A stretch of DNA of 64,000 nucleotides. Origin: Thalassolituus sp034111725 (lineage in GTDB: Bacteria > Pseudomonadota > Gammaproteobacteria > Pseudomonadales > Oceanobacteraceae). The translations under genes were made by a program, and so were the position numbers. The stretch lies in contig NZ_JAWUWR010000069.1 in the NCBI RefSeq assembly GCF_034111725.1, forward strand, positions 8,852-72,851, given 5' to 3'. Under the pieces are notes generated by a model. That model made no database searches. It saw only the letters and a list, made by a program, of their open reading frames with translations, and had not been told where the DNA came from. Positions 34,973 to 43,489 of this stretch are shown here, in pieces. Positions within the stretch are counted from its first letter, which is position 1; the number at the start of each line of letters is the position of its first letter.

Positions 34973-36097
34973 ATGGCGAAAGCTCCAGCCATTTTAACGG
35001 AAGTACTGCCAACCCAATCTGGCCGAGGTATTGGTGTATTAACACTGAATGTGCCTAAAGCCATGAATGCAGTCGATTTGGATATGGTCAATACCATTGA
35101 TGAACATATGAAAGCTTGGCAAGACGACGCCAATATCGTTGCTGTTATTATGCGCGGTGCAGGTGATAAAGCGTTTTGTGCTGGTGGCGATATTCGCAAG
35201 CTGTATCGCAGCATGACCTTAAAAGGGCGAACTCAATATCGCTATGCCGATGATTTTTTTCGCGCAGAATATCGGAAAAACTACGTTCTTCACCAGTTTA
35301 CTAAGCCCTTGATCGCTTGGGGGCAAGGCTTCGTGATGGGCGGAGGTTTAGGTTTGTTTGTCTGTGCGAGCCATCGCATCGGTACTGAATCATTACGCTT
35401 AGCTTGGCCGGAAGTTAGGATTGGGCTATTTCCCGACGTCACCGCGACTTGGTATTTATCCCATATGCGTGCGCCATGGGGCTTGTGGATGGGGTTGACC
35501 GGTAGCCTCATGAATGTAAGCGAATGCAAACAGCTCGGGTTAACGCATTATGCGATGGGCAGTGAGCAATGGCAGGATATGCTTGAACTTGTTACTAATT
35601 TGCCTTGGCAAGACAACATAGCGCGTAATCATCAGCATTTACGTCAAGGCTTGCATCAATTGGAGCAAATGACGATCATCGAACTTCCTGCTGCGCGATT
35701 AGAAGCCAATGAAGAGCAAGTTAGCACTTGGTTAGCGGGTGATGACTTGGTCGCAATCGCCAAGCGGATGAGTGCCTATAAAGGCAGCGATGAATGGCTG
35801 CAGCAAGGGATAAAGAATTTACAGCACGGTTGCCCAGCAACTGCTCACATAGCCATGGAGCAGATTCGGCGTGGTGGTTTTATGAGCCTGAAAGAAGTGG
35901 TCGCATGGGAGCTGGACATAGCATGGCAATCGGTGCGTCATCCCGACTTTGCCGAGGGAGTTCGCGCTATGGTCATCGATAAAGACTTTAAGCCCCAGTG
36001 GCAACACAACGATATTCAGTCTGTGCCACATAGCTGGGTGGAAGAGTTGCTACGTTCACCGTGGAAGGTTAACGAGCACCCTTATGTTGACATATAA
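34973..36097 (+). CDS. enoyl-CoA hydratase/isomerase family protein, 3-hydroxyisobutyryl-CoA hydrolase type
   Basis: 374 residues. The crotonase oxyanion segments are visible: GDKAFCAGGDIRKLYRSM and GQGFVMGGGLGLFVCASHRIG, followed by LAWPEVRIGLFPDVTATWYLS. The longer length, the AGGDIRKLY form and the PE-x-x-IGLFPDV block match the HIBCH subgroup rather than simple enoyl-CoA hydratases. In valine breakdown HIBCH releases free 3-hydroxyisobutyrate from its CoA ester; other short-chain acyl-CoA substrates are possible. No valine pathway neighbours are present. It diverges from the gene at 34902 across about 70 bases. Confidence 0.85.
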   Translation: MAKAPAILTEVLPTQSGRGIGVLTLNVPKAMNAVDLDMVNTIDEHMKAWQDDANIVAVIMRGAGDKAFCAGGDIRKLYRSMTLKGRTQYRYADDFFRAEYRKNYVLHQFTKPLIAWGQGFVMGGGLGLFVCASHRIGTESLRLAWPEVRIGLFPDVTATWYLSHMRAPWGLWMGLTGSLMNVSECKQLGLTHYAMGSEQWQDMLELVTNLPWQDNIARNHQHLRQGLHQLEQMTIIELPAARLEANEEQVSTWLAGDDLVAIAKRMSAYKGSDEWLQQGIKNLQHGCPATAHIAMEQIRRGGFMSLKEVVAWELDIAWQSVRHPDFAEGVRAMVIDKDFKPQWQHNDIQSVPHSWVEELLRSPWKVNEHPYVDI

Positions 36098-36098
36098 A

Positions 36099-36117
36099 TA
36101 GCGCCCCTTAGGCGCTA
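36099..36117 (-). terminator. hairpin between convergent acyl-CoA and HDOD genes
   Basis: Stem TAGCGCC/GGCGCTA with a 5-base loop, overlapping the HDOD stop codon. On the minus strand it is followed by TTTATAT, a modest T-tract, so it may terminate the HDOD transcript. Confidence 0.5.
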
Positions 36118-36953
36118 CCAAAAGCCGCTTGCGTGGCGTCGATCTCTTCATTAAGTGCCTGCCATTGCGGCTCAACATTATCGGCGTCTAATCCTAGTTG
36201 CTGGAATGAGTGCAAACTATCACGATCAACTTGCCCTAGAGGGTGGTCGGTGCCGGCAAAGTGCTGAATGACGGCAACTTGCACTATGTCGGTAAAATCT
36301 ACTTGTTCTGATTTTCTTGTTAAGTCTTGGTATTGCTTTGGAACGCGCACGAGCTCGTCAGAAAAATCCCAGCTTTTCAGAATATATGCACCGATATGCG
36401 GATGTAGCCGCTCGATAACATGATCGAGCGACATACTATCGCTCATTAAACCTTCGTTGTTTTCGGCATAGGCGAGAATAGGTAGCACACCGATTTGATG
36501 TACCAAACCGGCAAGCAATGCTTGATCTGACGGTAACTTGGTAAAATGCCGAGCCAGTACTTGGGCAGATGAGGCTATTTCAATCGCTCGTGACCAACAT
36601 TCTCGCATACGAACATCAATCGCATCGTTAGTAGCCTGAAACATTTGTGCCATGGCTAAGCCAATAACAAGGTTGCTGGTGTAATCAATGCCTAAGCGTG
36701 ACACGGCAGTCGTGAGGTCGTTAATGGCGATACTGCTACGTAACATGGGGCTATTAGCTACTCGTAACAGTCGGGTCGTGAGTGCAGGGTCTTGGCCTAT
36801 GATGGACGATATATCGTTAATGGTGGCATCTTCATCCTCTGCGACCTCGCGAATTTTCAAGGCAATTTCAGGCAAGGTCGGAAGTACCAAGCGGTCTTCA
36901 CGAATCTGCTGAACAATATCGTCCTTTACTTGCTGCACTAACGACTGAGACAT
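36108..36953 (-). CDS. HDOD-domain signalling protein
   Basis: About 281 residues from MSQSLVQQV. The HDOD domain spans nearly the whole protein: LPTLPEIALKIREVAEDEDATINDISSIIGQDPALTTRLLRVANSPM, then AVSRLGIDYTSNLVIGLAMAQMF and LLAGLVHQIGVLPILAYAEN. The HD-type metal ligands are degenerate (LVHQIGVLP), as usual for HDOD, so it is likely regulatory rather than a phosphodiesterase. An upstream in-frame start would overlap ygfZ and is unlikely. It follows ygfZ by about 40 bases on the same strand. Confidence 0.85.
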   Translation of the reverse strand: MSQSLVQQVKDDIVQQIREDRLVLPTLPEIALKIREVAEDEDATINDISSIIGQDPALTTRLLRVANSPMLRSSIAINDLTTAVSRLGIDYTSNLVIGLAMAQMFQATNDAIDVRMRECWSRAIEIASSAQVLARHFTKLPSDQALLAGLVHQIGVLPILAYAENNEGLMSDSMSLDHVIERLHPHIGAYILKSWDFSDELVRVPKQYQDLTRKSEQVDFTDIVQVAVIQHFAGTDHPLGQVDRDSLHSFQQLGLDADNVEPQWQALNEEIDATQAAFGSA

Positions 36954-36993
36954 GAGCGGGCCTTTTGAGTTTTCTGCCCGCGTGGCCGGGCAT

Positions 36994-37932
36994 TTAGCTG
37001 TCAGAACTCTCAGTATAGAAAACCCTGTGCAAAGTGACGGGGTTTTTGCCAATCACTGCATCTAGCTGTTGTTCTAAACTATTGATTACGGCTAAACCCT
37101 CGCTATTCACTATGTTTAGACAAAGGCTTGCCAGCTCGCCAATGGCCTTGCCATCGCCGTTATTGATAGCTGTCATGGGTTTGATGTCGGTATTTTCCGA
37201 CAAGCTGAAGCGATAAAGAGCACGTTTGCTTTTACCTAAATACTGCAAACGTGCAACGATTTCTTGGCCGGTGTAGCAGCCCTTAGAGAAGCTCACACCT
37301 TGATGCTGTTGCCAGTCGATATGCTGCGGCACCCACTCTTCGCGACTGTAATCGTTGACCCAAACGAGCCCTGCCTTGATGTCGGCTAAGTGCCAGTCTT
37401 TTGATGAGCACAAGGGTTGGTCAGTAAGCCAAGTATCTGCTTGGTCGATGTTGCACCAGAATTCGCGGCGGTTGTCGGGCCATTGCACGCTGATGCCATT
37501 AGTGTCAGCAATAACAGTGTGCGCGGCTTGCAGTGTGGAATCTTGTCCTAGCTCTGCCAGCACTAGCCAGTCTTGGCGCTCCATTAATTGTGTTTTAAAA
37601 AATACGGCATATTTACTTAGGTGAGTCTGAAGAGCGGCTGCTTGCGTAGTGGGTAAGCGTAACCAAAAATCATCGTTTTGGCGGGCGATAACAAAGTTAG
37701 CCACCATGCGCCCCTTCGCTGTGCAGCACGCGCCCAGTTGCCACATGCCATTTTTTAAAGTACTGACATCGCACGTTAGTTGACCTTGTAAAAAACGCTC
37801 GCTATCAGGTCCTTGAATCTGGATAAGGGCCATATCAACTAAGTAGGTACGAGCCGGTCGGCCTAGGCTAGTCGAATTCGGGATGAAATATTCGCCGTCG
37901 TTGCTGCCAAGCGAGGATGTAAGCTGGTTCAT
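36994..37932 (-). CDS. ygfZ: folate-binding Fe-S cluster maintenance protein YgfZ
   Basis: About 312 residues. The conserved motif KGCYTGQEIVAR with its essential Cys is present, together with the glycine-cleavage-T-like fold (ALIQIQGPDSERFLQGQLTCDV, LGACCTAKGRMVANF, ADIKAGLVWV). YgfZ/IbaG-linked proteins bind tetrahydrofolate and help repair or build certain Fe-S enzymes such as MiaB. The ATG at 37932 has GGAGA upstream; an earlier TTG is less likely. It diverges from sdhE, the usual arrangement in gammaproteobacteria. Confidence 0.92.
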   Translation of the reverse strand: MNQLTSSLGSNDGEYFIPNSTSLGRPARTYLVDMALIQIQGPDSERFLQGQLTCDVSTLKNGMWQLGACCTAKGRMVANFVIARQNDDFWLRLPTTQAAALQTHLSKYAVFFKTQLMERQDWLVLAELGQDSTLQAAHTVIADTNGISVQWPDNRREFWCNIDQADTWLTDQPLCSSKDWHLADIKAGLVWVNDYSREEWVPQHIDWQQHQGVSFSKGCYTGQEIVARLQYLGKSKRALYRFSLSENTDIKPMTAINNGDGKAIGELASLCLNIVNSEGLAVINSLEQQLDAVIGKNPVTLHRVFYTESSDS

Positions 37933-38108
37933 TGTCGGTGTCTCCAAAACTATGCCTGCGTAGAATCTGCAAGCCTGTGCATTCTACGGCAAAAGTCGAC
38001 GGCTAAATACGGGATAGAAGTTGTGGGATTATCTGTCTGCTTGCGCTACGTAATTAGCGTTTTAGCAGATCGCTTTGCTACAATGGCTTCCCATCAGAGG
38101 AGACTAAC

Positions 38109-38375
38109 GTGTCAGAAGAACTTAACGATATTGATGCACGACGTGTCTGTTGGCATAGCCGTCGCGGCATGCTGGAACTGGATGTGATCCTATTGCCATT
38201 TGCGGAAAATAAATACCGTGATTTAACGGAAGACGATAAGCGTCGCTATCGTGATTTATTGGAATGCGAAGATCCTGATCTATTTGCTTGGTTTATGGAA
38301 CATCAAAATCCAGACGATGCTGATTTTGAGCGTATCGTGGCCGTGGTGTTAGAGTATGCCCGCAGCCCTAAATAA
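38109..38375 (+). CDS. sdhE: succinate dehydrogenase FAD assembly factor SdhE
   Basis: 88 residues, normal for the family. The hallmark RRGMLELD at about residues 19-26 is the contact site for SdhA, and DLTEDDKRRYRDLLECEDPDLFAWFM is the conserved helical part. SdhE helps covalent FAD attachment to succinate dehydrogenase and fumarate reductase. GAGGAG lies just before the start codon (GTG/ATG region at 38109). Its 3' end overlaps ygfX by 20 bases. Confidence 0.92.
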   Translation: MSEELNDIDARRVCWHSRRGMLELDVILLPFAENKYRDLTEDDKRRYRDLLECEDPDLFAWFMEHQNPDDADFERIVAVVLEYARSPK

Positions 38376-38778
38376 GACGGGCGAATATTATGAATGGGCT
38401 TTGCGTCCTTCATTACAACAACGCCGCTTAGATTTTGCGGCGTTGTTAGTAGGTAGTTGCCTGCTACTTGTCTTATTACCACTTTCTTGGTGGTTCTCTT
38501 TGATGATCGCGCTAGCGGTCGCTTTTCTTAGTTGGCGTTTCGCCCAGCGAATGCAAGTATCGGTGGAGCGAATAGGTTGCGATGCGCGTGGCTGGTGGAT
38601 ACTTGTGGGCGGTCAGCGCCATTGGGTGCGCTGGCGCAGTGGCAGCATCCGTCGCTATGAATTGGTGCGTTTACAGTGGGGCTTTTGGCCATGGCAGCAC
38701 ATCTTAGTGCGAGCTGACAGCCTAGCAAACGACGAAGACTTGCGCCGTTTGCGTCGCGCGCTATATACGCAGATCTAA
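38356..38778 (+). CDS. ygfX: YgfX/CptA-family membrane protein
   Basis: 140 residues with two adjacent hydrophobic helices (LDFAALLVGSCLLLVLLPLSWWFSLMIALAVAFLSWRF, about 26-63) and a Trp/Arg-rich C-terminal domain (GWWILVGGQRHWVRWR, WGFWPWQHILVRAD). The place directly after sdhE and the layout fit YgfX, described in E. coli as a membrane toxin acting on the cytoskeleton or as a partner of SdhE. Overlap of 20 bases with sdhE implies translational coupling. The toxin role is disputed. Confidence 0.82.
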   Translation: MPAALNKTGEYYEWALRPSLQQRRLDFAALLVGSCLLLVLLPLSWWFSLMIALAVAFLSWRFAQRMQVSVERIGCDARGWWILVGGQRHWVRWRSGSIRRYELVRLQWGFWPWQHILVRADSLANDEDLRRLRRALYTQI

Positions 38779-38801
38779 CCGGCAATAACGGATAGGGCGA
38801 A

Positions 38802-40409
38802 CTAGAGCTCGCCCAATTCTTTGATATATTTCGGTGTTAAAACGGTATCGAATGCGCGTGGTAACGGCTCTGGGTAGTCGCGGCTAAAATGCAGACCACG
38901 GCTTTCTTTGCGCAATAATGCCGAACGAATAATCACATCCGCTACATCGACTAAATTACGCAGCTCGAGTAAATCATTGGTTACTTTGTGGTTGCTGTAA
39001 AACTCTTGTATCTCTTGGCGCAGCAGTTTTACGCGGTGTTTTGCCCGTAGTAAGCGTTTAGTTGTGCGCACAATGCCGAAGTAATCCCACATAAATCGAC
39101 GCAGCTCATCCCAGTTGTGAGCGATGACGACATCTTCATCTGAATCGGTTACTTGGCTGGAGTCCCAAGCGGGTACTTTCTCAATCGAGGCTGCTAAATC
39201 TAAGTTTTCGGCAATATGCTTAGCCGCAGAGCGAGCAAACACCAAGCACTCGAGTAGAGAGTTACTGGCTAACCGATTTGCACCATGTAGCCCTGTACTG
39301 GCGGTTTCACCCACTGCGTATAGCCGTTCAATGTCGGTACGGCCATGAATATCTGTTACTACACCACCACAGGTGTAATGCGCTGCGGGTACGACAGGAA
39401 TTGGGTCTTTAGTAATGTCGATGTTCAGTTGCAAGCAGCGTTCATAGATAGTGGGAAAGTGTTCTTTAATAAAGTCGGCAGGTTTGTGGCTGATGTCTAA
39501 GAACAAGCAATCGGCACCCAAACGCTTCATCTCATGGTCAATCGCGCGGGCGACGATATCTCGCGGCGCGAGTTCTGCCCGCTCGTCAAAATGATGCATA
39601 AAGCGTTTGCCGTTTGGTAGTAGTAACTTACCGCCTTCCCCCCTAACGGCTTCAGTAATCAAAAACGATTTGGCTTGTGGGTGATACAAACAGGTTGGGT
39701 GGAATTGGTTGAATTCCATATTGGCAACGCGACAGCCCGCGCGCCAAGCCATGGCAATACCATCACCAGAAGCGCCGTCAGGGTTGCTCGTGTACAAATA
39801 CACCTTGCTGGCTCCGCCAGTGGCTAATACCACGGCTCGGGCCGTAATAACATCGACATCGCCGGTTTCGTTATTTAGAAAATAACCGCCAACGCAGGCT
39901 TGTCCAGGGAGCCCGAGTTTGTTGCGGGTGACGAGGTCGATGGCAATATGATCTTGAAGTAAGGTCAAATTTTTGCAGTTGCGAGCACGCTCTAGCAAGG
40001 TATCGGAAATTGCATGGCCAGTGGCATCGGCTGCATGAATAATGCGACGTGCGCTATGACCGCCTTCACGGGTTAGATGAAAGTGATTAGGACTATCTTG
40101 GGTAAAGGGCACGCCAATATCAATCAGCCATTCAATTGCCGCCGTTGATTCTTCTACGGTGTAGCGCACAGCTGGCTCATGACAGAGGCCGGCACCGGCG
40201 ATAAGTGTGTCTTCTACATGGGCATCGATACTGTCTTCATCATCCAATACCGCAGCAACACCACCTTGTGCCCAGCGCGTCGAGCCTGCGTCTAAGGAGT
40301 CCTTGCTAATGATCGCGGCCTTGATATGCTCGGGCAGGGATAGCCCCAAAGTCAGACCCGCAGCTCCGCTACCGATAATCAGCACATCGTAGGTAAAACT
40401 CTGACTCAT
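38802..40409 (-). CDS. nadB: L-aspartate oxidase
   Basis: About 535 residues from MSQSFTYDV. FAD-binding VLIIGSGAAGLTLGLSL, then TRWAQGGVAAVL, REGGHSARRIIHAADATGHAI (active site), MEFNQFHPTCLY, and NRLASNSLLECLVFARSAAKHIA are all NadB features. It oxidises aspartate to iminoaspartate, the first step of NAD synthesis. It is divergent from the sigma-E operon, as in Pseudomonas and Vibrio. An upstream in-frame start would add 16 unconserved residues. Confidence 0.96.
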   Translation of the reverse strand: MSQSFTYDVLIIGSGAAGLTLGLSLPEHIKAAIISKDSLDAGSTRWAQGGVAAVLDDEDSIDAHVEDTLIAGAGLCHEPAVRYTVEESTAAIEWLIDIGVPFTQDSPNHFHLTREGGHSARRIIHAADATGHAISDTLLERARNCKNLTLLQDHIAIDLVTRNKLGLPGQACVGGYFLNNETGDVDVITARAVVLATGGASKVYLYTSNPDGASGDGIAMAWRAGCRVANMEFNQFHPTCLYHPQAKSFLITEAVRGEGGKLLLPNGKRFMHHFDERAELAPRDIVARAIDHEMKRLGADCLFLDISHKPADFIKEHFPTIYERCLQLNIDITKDPIPVVPAAHYTCGGVVTDIHGRTDIERLYAVGETASTGLHGANRLASNSLLECLVFARSAAKHIAENLDLAASIEKVPAWDSSQVTDSDEDVVIAHNWDELRRFMWDYFGIVRTTKRLLRAKHRVKLLRQEIQEFYSNHKVTNDLLELRNLVDVADVIIRSALLRKESRGLHFSRDYPEPLPRAFDTVLTPKYIKELGEL

Positions 40410-40611
40410 ACTTCTGAAACCTTGATTGTGAACATGACAAACGACGTATTTCGTCACCCGAGAACGGAATGTAGGGGGGGCAGTGTATGCATCGCAACGT
40501 CTCGCACTATAATGCCAGCCTATTGTCCTTGAAAAGGTTTTGTCATAAAGCTAACGATATCTAACCTTTTGATGTGGAACTGTAATAAAGCGTCAGCCGG
40601 ACAATTCGATA

Positions 40612-40639
40612 GGAACTTTTTAAACATTACGCCCTCTAC
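40612..40639 (+). promoter_or_regulatory. sigma-E (AlgU) type promoter before rpoE
   Basis: GGAACTT (40612-40618), 16 bases, TCTAC (40635-40639) matches the extracytoplasmic sigma consensus GAACTT-N16-TCTRA closely. It lies about 80 bases before the rpoE start and predicts autoregulation. A TATAAT at 40507-40512 further upstream may serve a housekeeping promoter, though its -35 is not clear. Confidence 0.75.
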
Positions 40640-40721
40640 ATTACAAAGCCACAATGGAGGGCAGAGTGTGACAAACTTAGCGATGGCTGCGATGAAGCAG
40701 CGAGATACAGCGGGTAATGGC

Positions 40722-41309
40722 ATGACAGATCAACAAATTTCAGACCGGCAATTGGTTGCTCGGGTGCAGAAAGGTGATCGCCGCGCATTTGATCTGCTGG
40801 TGGTTAAGTATCAGCATAGAATTTTAGCCTTGGTTGGCCGTTTTGTTTCTGACTTCGCTGAAGCTCAGGATGTCACTCAAGAAGCATTCATCAAAGCCTA
40901 TCGTGCGTTACCATCGTTCCGTGGTGACAGTGCTTTTTATACGTGGATGTACCGTATTGCGGTGAATACCGCTAAAAATCATTTGATCAGCCGTGGTCGT
41001 AAAACACCGACGAACGATATTGATTTAGATGACGCAGCCTACTTTGCCGATGAGAGCCATATGCGCGATATGGACACGCCGGATGGATTGCTGCAAAGAG
41101 ACCAATTACGTGATGTGGTATTTGCTGCTATTGATGCTTTGCCTGAAGAATTGCGCATCGCAGTCACGCTGCGTGAGATTGATGGTCTAACCTATGAAGA
41201 GATTGCCGATGTTATGGAATGCCCTATAGGTACCGTACGTTCGCGCATATTCCGAGCTCGTGAAGCCATTGAGAAAAAAATGCAGCCTCTGCTGAGTGCG
41301 ACTGCCTGA
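40722..41309 (+). CDS. rpoE: extracytoplasmic-stress sigma factor RpoE/AlgU
   Basis: 195 residues from MTDQQISDRQLV, the length of AlgU/RpoE. Region 2: VQKGDRRAFDLLVVKYQHRILALVGRFVSDFAEAQDVTQEAFIKAYRALPSFRGDSAFYTWMYRIAVNTAKNHL; region 4: LPEELRIAVTLREIDGLTYEEIADVMECPIGTVRSRIFRAREAI. It directs transcription of envelope-stress genes and is held by the anti-sigma factor encoded next. An upstream in-frame start would add about 50 unconserved residues and overlap the sigma-E promoter. Confidence 0.96.
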   Translation: MTDQQISDRQLVARVQKGDRRAFDLLVVKYQHRILALVGRFVSDFAEAQDVTQEAFIKAYRALPSFRGDSAFYTWMYRIAVNTAKNHLISRGRKTPTNDIDLDDAAYFADESHMRDMDTPDGLLQRDQLRDVVFAAIDALPEELRIAVTLREIDGLTYEEIADVMECPIGTVRSRIFRAREAIEKKMQPLLSATA

Positions 41310-41328
41310 TGAGACGTAAGGATTAACT

Positions 41329-42015
41329 ATGAACGATAAAATGAATGAATCCTTATCCGCATTAGTGGACGGCGAGACCGATGAGCTCGAAGTGCGGCGG
41401 GTGATGAATCAAATTGATCAAACCTCAGAAATGCTGCAAACCTGGCGTCGTTATCAACTTATTGGCTCGGTATTACGCAACGAGCCAGCCAGTACCATTG
41501 ACCTCTCGCGCGGCATTATGCAAGCCCTAGATGGCGAGCCGATGGATGATGTGGTAACACCGGTATCGACGGCGAGTAACCTTGAGGTGTCAGCGTCTGC
41601 TCTTGACGTGAAATCGTCCCGCTGGAGTTGGTTAGCATCTGGTGCGGTTGCCGCTTCGGTCACCTTGGCCGTGCTGGTGGGCGTGCGAGCCACTTCTGAG
41701 CTGCAAAATTCTGCTCTTAACGGTCAAGCGTTGAGTGCTGTAATGCCGACAGTGTTGGGCCTCGATACAACGGGGTCATCGGATGCCATCGCGGAGGCTT
41801 TGGTTTCAGTTGAGCCTATTTCAGATATTGCTATAGCTGCAACTGAGCGTCAGCCACAAGCGGATAGCGAGACTTTGCGAGAAGCACAAAATGTGCTGAA
41901 AGAGTATGTGTTGCAGCATACAGAACATGCCTCACTCAATACTGCTAGCGGCATGATGCCTTATGCTAGAGTAGCTAACTTCGAACAGGACGCCGCGAAG
42001 GCGAAGGGCAAGTGA
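41329..42015 (+). CDS. rseA: anti-sigma-E factor RseA/MucA
   Basis: 228 residues. The N-terminal sigma-binding domain is MNESLSALVDGETDELEVRRVMNQID…TWRRYQLIGSVLRNEP; one membrane helix (SWLASGAVAASVTLAVLVGV, about 104-123) precedes a periplasmic tail. Regulated cleavage of such proteins by DegS/AlgW and RseP frees the sigma factor. It follows rpoE by 19 bases and overlaps rseB by 4 bases (GTGA). Confidence 0.93.
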   Translation: MNDKMNESLSALVDGETDELEVRRVMNQIDQTSEMLQTWRRYQLIGSVLRNEPASTIDLSRGIMQALDGEPMDDVVTPVSTASNLEVSASALDVKSSRWSWLASGAVAASVTLAVLVGVRATSELQNSALNGQALSAVMPTVLGLDTTGSSDAIAEALVSVEPISDIAIAATERQPQADSETLREAQNVLKEYVLQHTEHASLNTASGMMPYARVANFEQDAAKAKGK

Positions 42016-43016
42016 TTGTCAGATTACTGTTGATACTCTGCTGTTTGTCAGTCTCTGTTTATGCAGATTCCGACATCCAGCAGGAGCAAAACGCACGCGT
42101 TTGGTTAGATAAAATGTCGCGCGCTCTAAATGAGCGTAACTATCAGGGTGTTCTCATCTATGGCGACCCCAATGCCTGGAACACCCTATCAATTAAGCAC
42201 AGTGTTATTGATGGCACTGAATATGAAAAGCTAGAACATCTCACCGGCTTGCCGCGTAAAATCATTCGGCGTGGGCATGATATCACCTGCATTCATCCGG
42301 GTGATCATGTCGTTCGTACTGATCCAAATATCACCAATCCGTTAACGCAATCCCTAGTGCTTAGTAGCTCTGAACTTACCAATCTATACGATTTGCAGGT
42401 AGGCGGACACGAACGAATAGCGGATCGTATAGCGCAACGAATTAACGTGACGCCTAAAGATAAATATCGTTATGGTTACAGTCTTTGGGTGGATATGCAA
42501 AGCGGTTTATTGTTACGCAGCGACTTGATGTCCGAACGAGGAGAGGTGTTAGAACGCTTCCAGTTTGCCCAAGTTGAAATAGACGGCGATATTCCCATAT
42601 CGGAATTTGATGACACTGATGCAGGGCACCGGATCGAAGGGCACGGTTTAGCCAGTAAGGCAGGGATGATACAACCGGCTCTATGGGAGCCGGGATGGAT
42701 TCCGCGAGGCTTTATGATGACGACGCGCCGTGAGCAAGAGCAAGCGGCTCAACATCATCAAACTATGGTGATGTATACAGATGGCTTGGCAGCTTTTACT
42801 TTGTTTGTGGATAATATTGCCGATGGTCGTATGCCCGACATGAACAAGCGTTGGGGAGCAACCGCCGCTGTCGTGCGACATATGAAGTTTAACGATAATG
42901 GTTATCGCATTACGGTTGTGGGTGAAGTCCCCATAGCGACAGTACAAAAAATAGCATTATCGGTCCGGCCTATGCTAGCGGCAGTGCCGAGTGGGTTAAT
43001 TAATGAGTTGGAATAA
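42012..43016 (+). CDS. rseB: periplasmic regulator RseB/MucB
   Basis: 334 residues starting at a GTG that overlaps the rseA stop. Signal peptide (LLLILCCLSVSVYA-DS), then the large LolA-like domain (ARVWLDKMSRALNERNYQGVLIYGD…LSIKHSVIDGTEYEKLEHLTG) and the smaller C-terminal domain (PGWIPRGFMMTTRRE…MVMYTDGLAAFTLFVD). RseB binds the periplasmic part of RseA and shields it from DegS; it senses mislocalised lipopolysaccharide or lipoproteins. Confidence 0.94.
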   Translation: MIVRLLLILCCLSVSVYADSDIQQEQNARVWLDKMSRALNERNYQGVLIYGDPNAWNTLSIKHSVIDGTEYEKLEHLTGLPRKIIRRGHDITCIHPGDHVVRTDPNITNPLTQSLVLSSSELTNLYDLQVGGHERIADRIAQRINVTPKDKYRYGYSLWVDMQSGLLLRSDLMSERGEVLERFQFAQVEIDGDIPISEFDDTDAGHRIEGHGLASKAGMIQPALWEPGWIPRGFMMTTRREQEQAAQHHQTMVMYTDGLAAFTLFVDNIADGRMPDMNKRWGATAAVVRHMKFNDNGYRITVVGEVPIATVQKIALSVRPMLAAVPSGLINELE

Positions 43017-43023
43017 ATAAACG

Positions 43024-43467
43024 ATGAGCCAAGAAGTAGTTGCAGTGGTTGAGCAAGGTGAAGGCGGTATCTGGGTTGAAGCAACTCAGCGCAGCGCTTG
43101 CGGAAGTTGCAATGCGCGCTCTGGGTGTGGTCAGCATAGCTTGAGCAAGCTTGGTCGCCCGATGCGTTTATGGATACCTACAGATCGCAATTATCAGGTT
43201 GGTGATCAGGTGATCTTATCGCTACCGCAAGGTGGCTTAGCTCTCAGTGCTCTGGTGCTTTATGGCTTACCGCTGGTGGGCTTAATTGCGGGTGCTATCC
43301 TTGGACAACGTCTTGGTACCGACCTTATTTCAGCCGCGGTTGGCATCGCTGGCTTAGGGGTTGGATTTATTGTTGCTAAAAAACTATCAGAACAGTTCAC
43401 AAAACAATGGCATCCTCAAATTGTTGATGGCTGTGCCGGCGTTATCTCCACAAAACTGGTTGAATGA
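43024..43467 (+). CDS. rseC: SoxR-reducing/RseC-family membrane protein (MucC)
   Basis: 147 residues. The N-terminal Cys cluster CGSCNARSGCGQ (about 24-35) and two membrane helices (LALSALVLYGLPLVGLIAGAILG and LISAAVGIAGLGVGFIVAKK) are the RseC/MucC pattern. In the sigma-E operon it has a modest modulating role; the Cys cluster suggests a redox or Fe-S function. It starts 7 bases after rseB. Confidence 0.92.
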   Translation: MSQEVVAVVEQGEGGIWVEATQRSACGSCNARSGCGQHSLSKLGRPMRLWIPTDRNYQVGDQVILSLPQGGLALSALVLYGLPLVGLIAGAILGQRLGTDLISAAVGIAGLGVGFIVAKKLSEQFTKQWHPQIVDGCAGVISTKLVE

Positions 43468-43489
43468 AATTATAGTTGAGAGGATCGAC

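Noticed and set aside
40539..40556. TTGTCAT half-site in the nadB-rpoE gap
   Set aside because: The partner heptamer (CTAACGA) does not match; a single half-site is expected by chance.
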